In this document: positions 18,507 through 28,968 of the stretch, piece by piece | Layout of the letters: each line of letters opens with the position of its first letter | Numbering within the stretch: the first letter of the stretch is position 1 | DNA from: Desulfocapsaceae bacterium | GTDB lineage: Bacteria; Desulfobacterota; Desulfobulbia; Desulfobulbales; Desulfocapsaceae | Length of the DNA stretch: 52,659 nucleotides | Reading direction: 5' to 3' | Assembly: GCA_028697885.1 (NCBI GenBank) | Contig: JAQVER010000015.1 | Location: 1 to 52,659 of the forward strand | Notes under the pieces: model-generated | The model's database searches: none | What the model was told of the DNA's origin: nothing | Seen by the model: only the letters and a program-made list of their open reading frames with translations | Position numbers and translations under genes: made by a program

Positions 18507-19607
18507 TCAAATAGAAAGCATCTGCTCAAGGGATTTGCAGGCCAGAACAGCCACACCAGGCGCCACTCTTACCTGATTCATCACGGTACCTGCAACCAGA
18601 TTATCCAGAAGCCAGAGCAGATTCACTGGTTGATTGTGGGCCATGGTTGAACACTGGCAAGATGACGGGGCAAGAAGATGTATTTCCTTGTCCGGATGTT
18701 GCCTCTGTAGACGCTCAACGAGATTGATCTCGGTACCAATGGCCCACTTACTGCCGACTGGTGACTTTTTTACCGCCTCAATAATAGCCTCTGTTGATCC
18801 ATAATGATCGGCTATCTGAACAACATCACTTGCGCACTCGGGATGAACCATAATCTGGATATCAGGCATACGCAACCGCCATGTGCGTACGTGATCCGGC
18901 AAGAAACGCATATGGACTTCACAATAGCCATCCCAAAGCAGAATCCTGGCCTGCCGCAACTGCTCCACACTGTTTCCCCCCAGGAGCTCTCCCCGATGCC
19001 AGACAAGAACCTCCTCGGCTGGTATGCCAAGGGCCAATGCCGAGTTGCGGCCCAGATGTTCGTCAGGAAAGAAAAAGACCTTCTCCCCCTTGGTCAAAGC
19101 CCAGGCGAGTACACGCTCGGCATTGGAAGAAGTACACACGGAGCCTCCCCTCTCTCCCACAAAAGCCTTGATTGCAGCCGAGGAGTTCACATACGTCACC
19201 GGTACCACGGACTGTTCTTCCTGGACAACACCTGCCTGCGCCAGATCCCGGTATGCCATGCTCACTGCCCCCACGGTCGCCATATCAGCCATGGGACAAC
19301 CAGCGTGAAGATGGGGCAGCATCACCTTCTGATGAGGTTGTGCAAGGATGTCCGCGGACTCTGCCATAAAGTGAACGCCACAGAAGATGATAAATTCCCG
19401 ATCATGAACTGCTGCTGCCTCACGGGCAAGTTTCAGCGAATCCCCTGTAAGATCGGCAAACTGAAAAAGACTTTCCTGCTGATAATGATGACAAAGGATG
19501 AGTAGGCGGTCGGCCAACTCTTTTTTTCGCTCCGCTATCCTTAAAAAGATCTCCTGCTCAGACAGGTTAAAATATCCATCCTCAATATCGGGTTGTTCTA
19601 AAGACAT
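18507..19607 (-). CDS. nadA: Quinolinate synthase A
   Basis: A 366-residue [4Fe-4S] enzyme that condenses iminoaspartate with dihydroxyacetone phosphate in NAD synthesis. The three cluster cysteines are visible in HAGCPMAD, HPECASD and SSCQCSTM. The N-terminal LILCHHYQQESLFQFADLTG block is also typical. The length is as expected. Its partner genes nadB and nadC are not in the window. It is followed at once by polA, so the two probably share a transcript. Confidence 0.95.
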   Translation of the reverse strand: MSLEQPDIEDGYFNLSEQEIFLRIAERKKELADRLLILCHHYQQESLFQFADLTGDSLKLAREAAAVHDREFIIFCGVHFMAESADILAQPHQKVMLPHLHAGCPMADMATVGAVSMAYRDLAQAGVVQEEQSVVPVTYVNSSAAIKAFVGERGGSVCTSSNAERVLAWALTKGEKVFFFPDEHLGRNSALALGIPAEEVLVWHRGELLGGNSVEQLRQARILLWDGYCEVHMRFLPDHVRTWRLRMPDIQIMVHPECASDVVQIADHYGSTEAIIEAVKKSPVGSKWAIGTEINLVERLQRQHPDKEIHLLAPSSCQCSTMAHNQPVNLLWLLDNLVAGTVMNQVRVAPGVAVLACKSLEQMLSI

Positions 19608-19764
19608 GAAAAAACTCCCTCATAAAAATCATTCTAGACGGGATGCCTTAAAAAAAATCAGGCTTCCAAATTACTTGTAACGACTGAATATATTCATAAA
19701 AAACGATTTCTACCACTGCCCGTCTTGTGTGGCAAGAATAATGAGGGGATTCCCCGTGCAGAAT

Positions 19765-19802
19765 AAAAAAAAGGGCCCTGCACAGAATTCCATGCAGGGC
19801 CC
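19765..19802 (-). terminator. Rho-independent terminator of the hibernation-factor fusion gene
   Basis: Perfect 10-bp arms GGGCCCTGCA / TGCAGGGCCC (19773-19782 and 19793-19802). On the minus strand the stem is followed by eight T. It lies 25 bp after the stop codon of the gene at 19828. Confidence 0.92.
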
Positions 19803-19827
19803 TGATTCTTTTCATCCCTATTTTATA

Positions 19828-20361
19828 TTATCTGGCGACGCGCACCCACGAGGCCTGTGGTCCTTTATCACCGACGGTCTCACCGTACATGACCTCATCT
19901 CCTTCTAACAACTTATCCAAGGAAATGTCTTTCAAAGCATTTTCGTGAAAATAAATTTCCCGTTCATCAGGGGTGACAATAAATCCATAAGATTCGAAAG
20001 GTGACACTTTGCGCACCACGCCAAAGCTACCAACCTCAATACCACCATCCAACCCCTTCTGATCTTTCCGTTTTTTTCGCTGAATCTCTTTTAACTGAAG
20101 AGACAGGACATCAAAAGCATCCACCAAGAGAGCATTCATACTTTCACCCTTTCTGGAGACGACAACGGTATCATTTGGTACTGTTGCAACCAGCTTGAGC
20201 TCAAATCCTCCCTCTTTATGGTGTTTCGTTGCCTCAATGGATACACGAAGATGCAACACAAAGTTCGCATAATGGCGAACAATTTTTTCTTTTTCTTCTT
20301 CTATCCGCTCCTGCCAACCTTTTCGCAACTCTACGTTCCTGGTTTCTACCTTCAGTTCCAT
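19828..20361 (-). CDS. Ribosome hibernation factor (S30AE/HPF-type) fused to a cold-shock domain
   Basis: A 177-residue two-domain protein. Residues about 1-100 match the HPF/RaiA fold: MELKVETRNVELRKGWQERI, then FELKLVATVPNDTVVVSRKG and a helical end. Residues about 110-177 are a cold-shock-like OB fold with GVVRKVSPFESYGFIV as RNP1-like and REIYFHENAL as RNP2-like. HPF domains sit in the ribosome decoding region and cause 70S inactivation; the cold-shock domain would add RNA binding. The classical long HPF has a different C-terminal dimerisation domain, so this is a distinct architecture. A strong GGAGG precedes the ATG. It is monocistronic with its own terminator. Confidence 0.85.
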   Translation of the reverse strand: MELKVETRNVELRKGWQERIEEEKEKIVRHYANFVLHLRVSIEATKHHKEGGFELKLVATVPNDTVVVSRKGESMNALLVDAFDVLSLQLKEIQRKKRKDQKGLDGGIEVGSFGVVRKVSPFESYGFIVTPDEREIYFHENALKDISLDKLLEGDEVMYGETVGDKGPQASWVRVAR

Positions 20362-20580
20362 ACAGTTCCTCCATTTGTTCTCTAATGACGATAAAACAGC
20401 GCCATTATCAATAATGCGCCCTAAAGCACATTGCCTGGCAAGTTTTCAATCAACTTCGAGACAAAAACTTACCTTCACTTTCATTATATTCCTCTAAACC
20501 TGATAAGCAAGTCCCTCGCAATCATTTTATCACCATAAAGCAAAAATAATTATTACTCACCTTCTCTGCAATTGTACTCC

Positions 20581-21714
20581 TCACATATCATTACAACCTT
20601 CAAGGCTAGAGCCTGCCTGACAACGTCGCATACTCACATTCATCAATATCCCAATTCCAAGCAGGGTAGTCAACAGAGAAGAACCTCCATAACTGAACAA
20701 AGGCAAGGGGATTCCAACTACAGGGAGAAAGCCGAGAATCATCAGCAAATTAATCACTGCCTGCCAGAAGATGAGCGCCACCACTCCAAATGCAAGAAAA
20801 AGTCCGAAACGATCTCTGGCGGACATGGCTACATGTAACCCCCAGAACAACAGGAAAAAATAGACTCCTAAGAAAAAGAGACTCCCGGCAAATCCCCATT
20901 CTTCACACCAGACAGAAAAAGCAAAATCCGTGTGTCTCTCTGGTAAAAAATGAAGATGTCCTTGAGTCCCCTCCATATATCCTTTGCCGAAGATACCACC
21001 ACTGCCCACGGCAATCTTAGACTGCAGTATTTGATATCCTTCTCCCAATGAGTCCTTTGCTGGATTCAACAAAGTTTCTACTCTCTGTTTCTGGTAGGGT
21101 TTCAGGACATAAAACCAGCCTACCACTGCCAATGCGATACCCGAAAATCCCAAGATTAGATAAGTCGACCAGCGAAGTTTAGCAAAAACCGTCATAGATA
21201 TAAAGATGATAACAAACATCAATGCCGTACCCAGATCCGGCTGAATCAGAATCAAGGTGAAAGGAATAGCCATAAGAATGATGGGCGTGATCAGATCCTT
21301 TATGGAATAACCGTTCATCACCTCTTTTCGTGAATAATAACTGGCCAGCGTTATGACCATCATCAACTTGGCAGGCTCAGAGGGTTGTAACTGAAAAAAA
21401 CCAAGGTTAATCCAACGCTGAGCCCCACCGGCGCTATTACCAACAAAGATAACAAGCGCGAGCAACAATATGACCAGAAGATAAACAGGATAATTCCACA
21501 AATGGAGTTCCTTATAATCAAAGCTGATCAAAAAGATGATCCCAGCCACACCCATCAATAAAAGATACCCCTGTTTCTGGTAAGGCGGCATCCCCCCCAG
21601 TGGTGGATAAGAAGCACTGTACAGATTAAGAAAGGCCATGCCACAGACCAGTATCAACAAAGACAAGAGAACCCAGTCGAAGTGCCTTAAAAAACGTCTA
21701 TCTACACGAAACAT
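20581..21714 (-). CDS. rodA: Peptidoglycan glycosyltransferase RodA
   Basis: A 377-residue SEDS polymerase with about ten membrane helices. The conserved catalytic-region sequence LIQPDLGTALMF holds the essential Asp. Also present are WGFAGSLFFLGVYFF and a late GIPLPLFSYGGSSLL block. It polymerises glycan strands in the elongasome with PBP2. It lies 160 bp after mrdA on the same strand as the last gene of the rod-shape operon. The family's usual length is matched. Confidence 0.96.
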   Translation of the reverse strand: MFRVDRRFLRHFDWVLLSLLILVCGMAFLNLYSASYPPLGGMPPYQKQGYLLLMGVAGIIFLISFDYKELHLWNYPVYLLVILLLALVIFVGNSAGGAQRWINLGFFQLQPSEPAKLMMVITLASYYSRKEVMNGYSIKDLITPIILMAIPFTLILIQPDLGTALMFVIIFISMTVFAKLRWSTYLILGFSGIALAVVGWFYVLKPYQKQRVETLLNPAKDSLGEGYQILQSKIAVGSGGIFGKGYMEGTQGHLHFLPERHTDFAFSVWCEEWGFAGSLFFLGVYFFLLFWGLHVAMSARDRFGLFLAFGVVALIFWQAVINLLMILGFLPVVGIPLPLFSYGGSSLLTTLLGIGILMNVSMRRCQAGSSLEGCNDM

Positions 21715-21874
21715 TTTTCACCATTCTATTAAGCCATCGTTCAAAATTAATGACTACATTTCAATATCATTAACAGCATAAGATTCCGTAATTAAATAGA
21801 GGAAACCATACTTGTTATTTCTCAGCAAACCTTAGAAGAATTTTTCAGAGGGGAAGTTAACAAAGCAAGCAAGC

Positions 21875-23791
21875 TTATTGAATAATGGATTTTCTAATCG
21901 CCTCCACAGCCATCCTGTCAGCAAAATATTTCTGCATAACTGCTTTGGCCACAGGTGCCGCTCCCGAACCTCCATGCAAACCGTGCTCAACCAGAACGGT
22001 TACGGCTATTTCAGGATCTTCGGCAGGAGCAAAACAAGTAAACCAGGCATGGTCTCGATATTTATAAGGAATATCCTCTTCCTTGAGATGCTTGTACTGT
22101 TCCAGACGCACAACCTGCGCTGTTCCAGTCTTACCACCCATATTGATACCCTCAATGCGTGCCGAGCGAGCTGTCCCTCTGGCCCCTTGAATAACCTCGA
22201 CCATCCCCTCCCGAATCAGTGCCAGATATTTTTTTTCATCTTCATTAAGTTCACCTGCTAGCTTTGGGGTAAAGGACTCCAGAACCTTTCCGTCTGCATC
22301 GGTAACACTCTCTATAAGTTGAGGGACATAGCGTTTTCCACCATTGGCAAGCGTTGCCGTCATCTGACAGAGCTGGATCGGGGTAAGCAGGTTGAACCCC
22401 TGCCCTATTGCCAGCGACAGGGTCTCTCCGTCCTGCCACTTCACCCCATATCTTTTTTTCTTCCACTCTTTTGTCGGAATAAGGCCACTCTTTTCATATT
22501 CAAGCTCCACCTGGGTCTTGCTCCCTAGTCCAAGTTTATTTGCATATTCCGCCAGGGCATCAACCCCTACCCGCATGCCGACCTGATAAAAATAGACATC
22601 ACAGGACTCACTGATAGCACGCTTCAAATCCACAGTTCCATGCCCACCATGCTTCCAGCAGTTATAGCGCCGATTCCCAAAGGATATATAGCCAGGACAG
22701 AAGAAGGTTGTATCCTTGTTTATGACTCCTTTGGCCAATCCTGCCAGTGCAGTAACCATCTTGTAGGTCGAGCCAGGGGGATACATGGCCTGCAATGTTT
22801 TATTAATCAATGGATGCTTGGGATTATCCAGGAGCGCATTCCAATTTTTAGTCGAAATACCACCTTCAAAGTCCGCCAGATGCAACCGCGGCGTGGACGC
22901 AAGCACCAGAAGCCGTCCTGTTTTCACCTCCATGGCAACTACAGCTCCTGCCCTTGCATCTGCATCCATAGTCTCTTCCGCTACCTGCTGCAGATCGATA
23001 TCAAGGGTTAAGCGCACCTCTTGTCCCGGAACAGGTTCCACGTGAGTCAGTAACTGCTGTTCAAAACCACGGGCATTCACTTCTGAAGAATCACTTCCCT
23101 TTTCCCCGCGCAATTCTTTTTCCCTGAGTTTTTCAAGACCCATCTTACCAACCAGATCTCCACCCCGGTAAAAATCGGTATCTGACTTCTCTAACTCCTT
23201 TTTACTAATTTCACCCAGATAGCCAATAATATGAGCGGCCATGTCGCCATAATGATATTCCCGACTGGGAAAGACCTCAATGCGAATCCCTGGGAACTCA
23301 ATATTATGCGTTTCCAGATAAGCTAAGGTATCCCAAGTCAGATTTTCCTTTAAGCGAATGGGAATATGTTTTTGCTTACTCTCCGCATCTCTAATCTTTT
23401 CCCAGAGAACGGAGACATCTTCCTTGAGCACTACGGACAATCGTTTCAAAAGGTCATCAATATCATTGGAATCCTCACGGACAAGCACAACATTAAATGA
23501 AGGCCGATTCGTCACTAGTTCTTTCCCGTTCCGATCAAGGATATCTCCGCGGGGGGCAGCTATCTCTCGAATCCGTACCCTATTATTCTCAGCCCTGTTT
23601 TTATACTCCTCTCCTTTATGAATCTGGAGAAACCATAGGCGCAGGAAAATCATTGCGGCAAAAAAAACAATCACCAGCCCGGCACCCAGGATTCGTTTTC
23701 GCAGAGCATCCAAGGCAGCCTGATCGTACTCGGAGATTTCTCCAAGCTCTTTCAGAAAGGTCCATCTCATCATTTTCTTAAGCCCACACAA
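21875..23791 (-). CDS. mrdA: Penicillin-binding protein 2 (transpeptidase)
   Basis: A 638-residue class B PBP. One N-terminal membrane helix (about 30-52) is followed by the PBP-dimer domain with GDILDRNGKELVTNRPSF. The transpeptidase domain has active-site STYK (in PPGSTYKM), SCD in SESCD (the SxN/SxD motif) and KTGTAQ. It crosslinks glycan made by RodA. The start is uncertain: I used the TTG at 23791, which follows a GAGGG sequence; ATGs at 23773 and 23770 are alternatives that cost six or seven residues. The mreD-mrdA-rodA order is canonical. Confidence 0.95.
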   Translation of the reverse strand: MCGLKKMMRWTFLKELGEISEYDQAALDALRKRILGAGLVIVFFAAMIFLRLWFLQIHKGEEYKNRAENNRVRIREIAAPRGDILDRNGKELVTNRPSFNVVLVREDSNDIDDLLKRLSVVLKEDVSVLWEKIRDAESKQKHIPIRLKENLTWDTLAYLETHNIEFPGIRIEVFPSREYHYGDMAAHIIGYLGEISKKELEKSDTDFYRGGDLVGKMGLEKLREKELRGEKGSDSSEVNARGFEQQLLTHVEPVPGQEVRLTLDIDLQQVAEETMDADARAGAVVAMEVKTGRLLVLASTPRLHLADFEGGISTKNWNALLDNPKHPLINKTLQAMYPPGSTYKMVTALAGLAKGVINKDTTFFCPGYISFGNRRYNCWKHGGHGTVDLKRAISESCDVYFYQVGMRVGVDALAEYANKLGLGSKTQVELEYEKSGLIPTKEWKKKRYGVKWQDGETLSLAIGQGFNLLTPIQLCQMTATLANGGKRYVPQLIESVTDADGKVLESFTPKLAGELNEDEKKYLALIREGMVEVIQGARGTARSARIEGINMGGKTGTAQVVRLEQYKHLKEEDIPYKYRDHAWFTCFAPAEDPEIAVTVLVEHGLHGGSGAAPVAKAVMQKYFADRMAVEAIRKSIIQ

Positions 23792-23800
23792 CTAACCCTC

Positions 23801-24343
23801 TCAACGAAAATAATTTCCCGAACGCTTGCGCAAAATACGAGGCGGAACAAAACGGAAACGGCGTTTGAATATATGTTCAAACAAACTGTTATAAAGAAGG
23901 AAACAAGGAATTGTTGCCACAATCAGAATGAACGCTTGCTGCAAAATTTGCATCCAGGACCACTCTGGCAAAATATCCGGTAAAACTAACGAATAAAAAG
24001 AATAAAGACAGGAATATTCAACAATAAAGGCAACCCCAACCAATGGAATCTGATAGGCGACCTCTTTAACCGGACTATTTTCTTTAAAAATCTTCAGAGA
24101 AATAAAAAGAAAGAAATAAAGTAGAGGATAAGTCCCCAGATAAAGGCCGGAAACAACATCCATTATCCAGCTGAGGAGAATAACAAGAAAGAGCCCACGC
24201 AACCAGTCAAAACGATAGGCAATGAAGGCAATCAATATAAAGAGAAGATCGGGGTTTCCCAACCAGGAGGGGAAAAACTGAAAGATTGAAGTCTGAGTTA
24301 CAACCAGAGATATTCCAACCAGCAAAAAACTGAGTATCAGCAT
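23801..24343 (-). CDS. mreD: Rod-shape-determining protein MreD
   Basis: A 180-residue integral membrane protein with five or six helices and a basic C-terminus (RFRFVPPRILRKRSGN). It has the family's low sequence conservation; recognition depends on helix pattern and the mreC-mreD-mrdA context. It links the MreB/MreC scaffold to the elongasome. It begins 5 bp after the mreC stop. Confidence 0.88.
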   Translation of the reverse strand: MLILSFLLVGISLVVTQTSIFQFFPSWLGNPDLLFILIAFIAYRFDWLRGLFLVILLSWIMDVVSGLYLGTYPLLYFFLFISLKIFKENSPVKEVAYQIPLVGVAFIVEYSCLYSFYSLVLPDILPEWSWMQILQQAFILIVATIPCFLLYNSLFEHIFKRRFRFVPPRILRKRSGNYFR

Positions 24344-24348
24344 ACTAT

Positions 24349-25236
24349 CTACTCGACAACAGGCTCAACCGAGAGTCCCATCTCTTCAGTTATTTCCTGT
24401 TTTGCGGAAAGATCAATAAAGACCATCTCTAATTGTCCGAAATCAACACTTGGCGTGACCTCAATTTCCTGAAACATTCCTCTACGTTTTGAGCGTAAAG
24501 CAGACACGGTACCCAGAGGAATTCCTGACGGAAAGACACCACCTATACCGGCAGTGACAACACGATCACCGACTGCAACATCGGCATTTTTTAGGACATA
24601 GTAGAGGACGTACCCTTTATCGGCTGCCCCTTTTAGAATTCCACGCACCCGATTTTTTTGAATCATGGCATCAATGGCACTACTCGGTGCATTAGAGAGA
24701 AGGACTTTTGAGTAATTGTCAGAAACCTGAATAACCTGTCCGACCACACCTAAAGAAGTACGAGCAACCATACCTTCAATCACTCCGTCACTTTTCCCCC
24801 TGTCCACAATCAAGGTTTGAAACCAGAATGAAGGATCTTTGCCAACTACTCGCGCCGTAAGAGAAGGAAATTTCTCTTCTCTTTTAAATTTAAGCTCATT
24901 TTCCAGATAACGGTTCTTGGCATAGGCTTCACGGTATTGATCAAGTTGTTGCTGGTAATCAGCAATCACCAACCGTAAGCGTTTATTATCATCTCTGATA
25001 CTCCACAAAACCAGATAATCATCTGTCACCACCTGAAGAGACCTGATCACGCGAGAGACGCCGCCCTGAACTGGACCAAGGCCCTGCATGATCATCTGTT
25101 GAACCACCCCATACTGGCCACCCACTGTAGAACCAAACAAGAAAAGGGCAGAAAGCAGCAATACTCCACAAAGAAAGAGTAATCTCGCCGTCACAAAACG
25201 AGGATGAGTTTTTTTAACGTTGGATGTTTTTTTCAA
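24349..25236 (-). CDS. mreC: Rod-shape-determining protein MreC
   Basis: A 295-residue periplasmic protein anchored by an N-terminal helix (about 17-40). A coiled coil (about 70-120) is followed by the beta-domain with ARVVGKDPSFWFQTLIVDRG, DRVVTAGIGGVFPSGIPLG and a C-terminal PSVDFGQLEMVFI. MreC connects MreB filaments to PBP2. The start codon appears to be TTG at 25236. Length and motifs are normal. Confidence 0.94.
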   Translation of the reverse strand: MKKTSNVKKTHPRFVTARLLFLCGVLLLSALFLFGSTVGGQYGVVQQMIMQGLGPVQGGVSRVIRSLQVVTDDYLVLWSIRDDNKRLRLVIADYQQQLDQYREAYAKNRYLENELKFKREEKFPSLTARVVGKDPSFWFQTLIVDRGKSDGVIEGMVARTSLGVVGQVIQVSDNYSKVLLSNAPSSAIDAMIQKNRVRGILKGAADKGYVLYYVLKNADVAVGDRVVTAGIGGVFPSGIPLGTVSALRSKRRGMFQEIEVTPSVDFGQLEMVFIDLSAKQEITEEMGLSVEPVVE

Positions 25237-25397
25237 AACTCGATTTTATTCAATGACGCTCACCAGCAATTGGTGGCACATTTCTGATGGCACATTTTTC
25301 AATATCGAACACACAAGGGAGGCACCTTAGGAACAGCATTCGTTCAGTAAGAAAAAGACACCCCTCCGAGGTATCCACAGGGAATTGAGGGACACTT

Positions 25398-26816
<1,419 letters not shown>

Positions 26817-26845
26817 TTGACACGTTCTGGAAATACTGGTATTTA
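26817..26845 (+). promoter_or_regulatory. Sigma-70-type promoter of tRNA-Ala
   Basis: TTGACA (26817-26822), 17 bp, then TATTTA (26840-26845), 33 bp before the tRNA. Confidence 0.7.
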
Positions 26846-26878
26846 ATTTTTGTTTTTTTAAATATGAAAATATTAATT

Positions 26879-26954
<76 letters not shown>

Positions 26955-26965
26955 TTACGACTTTC

Positions 26966-27004
26966 AAGGCCAGTTTCGGATTAATACTGAAGCTGGCCTT
27001 TTTT
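26966..27004 (+). terminator. Rho-independent terminator after tRNA-Ala
   Basis: Twelve-bp arms AAGGCCAGTTTC / GAAGCTGGCCTT (26966-26977 and 26989-27000, one T-G pair) followed by T's. A similar terminator stands at 50890-50927. Confidence 0.88.
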
Positions 27005-27269
27005 GTTTCCAGCACTATCCAATACCGCCCATCACCGTCTTTATATTCCTGTATTTCCAATATACATACCCAATAATACCGTTCAGCGCACAGCGAAAAA
27101 TCACATATTTCCCTTTTTTCCAGCCTTCTCAAACATTGGCCGGAACACTTCCCAGTCAATGGTGGCATTGATCTTTTCCAGCGTACCCCTCCCTAGTCGA
27201 CACGTTGAAGAGATAAGCTGCATCCCCCCACATCATTATACCCCACAACACCAAGAAGCCCTTATTATT

Positions 27270-27324
27270 GGTTACATATAACCACCGGCCAAATATAACC
27301 CTTTTTCTCTGGCTATGCATAACC
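27270..27324 (+). promoter_or_regulatory. Upstream activator sites (three 14-bp palindromes), site set 1
   Basis: GGTTACATATAACC (27270-27283) and GGCCAAATATAACC (27287-27300) form a pair with starts 17 bp apart. A third element, GGCTATGCATAACC, lies at 27311-27324. The centre of the pair is about 128 bp upstream of the -12 element of the sigma-54 promoter at 27400. The same paired layout recurs at 43370 and 50260. I read them as binding sites of an enhancer-type activator. Confidence 0.72.
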
Positions 27325-27399
27325 GCCAAACAGATGCGTTCTTGTCTAATTATTCACAAAAACAAGGATGATAGACGATGGAACACTGAACGTTAAATC

Positions 27400-27415
27400 T
27401 GGCACAGACATTGCT
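27400..27415 (+). promoter_or_regulatory. Sigma-54 (-24/-12) promoter P1
   Basis: TGGCACAGACATTGCT matches the sigma-54 consensus TGGCAC-N5-TTGCW exactly. It faces the BON lipoprotein gene, whose ATG is about 174 bp downstream. Confidence 0.85.
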
Positions 27416-27588
27416 ACAATAAAAGCAGAGAGGAAAGGTATGGGACTTCTCGCTTGACACCGCGTTACCACCATCTTTTTTAAGACCTTGAAAAAGTTGA
27501 CCACCATGCAACAACGGCTCTCACAGGAATTCCTGGTACTTTTACTGTCAAGGGATAATGAGTTTTTTCTTATTTGGAGGATTTAACC

Positions 27589-27900
27589 ATGAAACATTCA
27601 AAGTTTTTTTCCGCTTTTTCCTTAATCATGTTGTTGACCTTTTTCGTGGGATGCGCCTCAACATCTAAGCACGAAGGAACCGGCGAATATGTCGATGATA
27701 CTGTTATCACCACAAAGGTCAAGGCTGCAATACTCGATGCCCCTTCCCTGAAAACAAGCGAGATCAATGTCGAAACCTTCAAGGGAGTCGTTCAATTGAG
27801 CGGTTTCGTCAATTCTCAGGCGGATATCAACCAAGCGGTCGAAGTCGCACGTAAGGTCAAGGGAGTCACTTCAGTCAAAAATGACATGCAACTAAAGTGA
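27589..27900 (+). CDS. BON-domain lipoprotein
   Basis: A 103-residue exported lipoprotein. The signal peptide MKHSKFFSAFSLIMLLTFFVGC ends in a lipobox with Cys at about residue 22. One BON domain follows (about 36-103): VDDTVITTKVKAAI, VETFKGVVQLSGFVNSQ and VARKVKGVTSVKNDMQLK. BON domains bind phospholipid or other envelope parts and are common in OsmY-type stress proteins. A TTGGAGG ribosome-binding site precedes the ATG at 27589. The gene lies under sigma-54 promoter P1 and its upstream palindromes. The BON proteins at 28969 and 49109 are in the same island. Confidence 0.9.
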   Translation: MKHSKFFSAFSLIMLLTFFVGCASTSKHEGTGEYVDDTVITTKVKAAILDAPSLKTSEINVETFKGVVQLSGFVNSQADINQAVEVARKVKGVTSVKNDMQLK

Positions 27901-28079
27901 CGCTGAATCCCCCTACATTCCAGCCATGGGCGTTCGCAACCGCCGCCCGCCCATGGCTGGAGTTGTCATAAAGAAGCTTGGGACCTGAGCGTCAGCCTGA
28001 CTGTTCGTTGCAGGTTAACGTTCCAGAGAGTGGGCCTCTCTATATTCGATTCACCAATTCATGGCAAAAGGAGAAAAAA

Positions 28080-28226
28080 ATGCTCGGAACAATTGCAGTC
28101 ATCTTGATCGTTCTCTGGCTTCTGGGTTTAGTCAGTTCGTACACCATGGGCGGATTTATTCATATCCTCTTGGTTATCGCAGTCGTAATGTTTCTAATTC
28201 GTATCATTCAAGGTCGACGCCTATAA
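28080..28226 (+). CDS. Small membrane protein, lmo0937 family
   Basis: A 48-residue protein with two membrane helices separated by a short loop: MLGTIAVILIVLWLLGLVSS, then MGGFIHILLVIAVVMFLIRI, ending in QGRRL. This matches the lmo0937 family of small stress-related membrane proteins. An AAAGGAG ribosome-binding site lies 7 bases before the ATG. A longer in-frame extension upstream has no signal or conserved features. It follows the BON lipoprotein by 180 bp on the same strand and may share its transcript. Confidence 0.85.
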   Translation: MLGTIAVILIVLWLLGLVSSYTMGGFIHILLVIAVVMFLIRIIQGRRL

Positions 28227-28429
28227 ATGGCCACTTGAACGACCATTACACGCAGGAAAGTGGACCGAGCGCCTATAACGTCGCATACGACAATCACTCC
28301 TTGGGCATACCGCCCTGTATAGATGACCTGAATGTGGATATACAACTCTATGGCACGCGGACAGACGGCTATAACAAAGGCCTTGAAAACAAACATGAAG
28401 GCAGTGAAAATAATCCAATAAATAACCGC

Positions 28430-28901
28430 GGAAAGACTGTCCTTATCAGTACGTTTAAGGTGAAATTCGAAGAGATCGCAGGCAGTCGTGATATGGCTGA
28501 CCGAATTGACAAGTCCATTACCAAGGAGTTTTTCAAACAAATTCCTTTGCTCAAAGACCAGCAGAACAAGATACTGCTGGTGTGTGCCATAAATTATATC
28601 CGGAAAGGTTTGACTGCATCATTCCGGTTGGGGGATTGGACCGTGCGGGGCGGTCAACTATTCTCGAGCATTATCTTTCGCCACTCAACACCGGATAGAT
28701 CGATATACCTGATCAAAAGGGCATCAGAATTGACCCCAGCAACTTGCCCATTTTGCCTTTGAGCAGGAGATTGTCACTCAAAAAAACTACTTGGTAACCG
28801 CCAAGACATTCATCCGCCTCACGCTGAAAACACCTCCGTCTTTGAGCGATGAAGTGATTGAAGAGTTTGAAAAAAATAGCGTCAACTATTCACGAGTCTA
28901 A
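28430..28901 (+). pseudogene. Relic of an AAA+ ATPase gene (C-terminal part)
   Basis: Three reading frames in sequence give parts of one AAA+ module. First frame: EIAGSRDMADRIDKSITKEF and QNKILLVCAINYIR (the sensor-1 region, normally VCATNYI). Second frame: PERFDCIIPVGGLDRAGRS and TILEHYL (the second-region-of-homology motif, normally RPGRFD). Third frame: QLAHFAFEQE and DEVIEEFEKNSVNYSRV, ending at a TAA at 28899-28901. There is also an in-frame stop and an apparent deletion between the first two parts. Walker A is missing. The parental gene was presumably an AAA+ chaperone or protease-type ATPase. I infer a decayed remnant, not a working gene. Confidence 0.6.
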
Positions 28902-28968
28902 GGCTTCTGGTCTGTTCACTCACTCCATCAATTTCCCTGACCGTATATAAAAACAAACGAAGAATACA

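Noticed and set aside
28061..28762. Single 233-residue protein gene over the lmo0937 and AAA+ relic region
   Set aside because: Its N-terminal third overlaps the lmo0937 gene in a different frame and is non-homologous. Only its last part belongs to the AAA+ relic.
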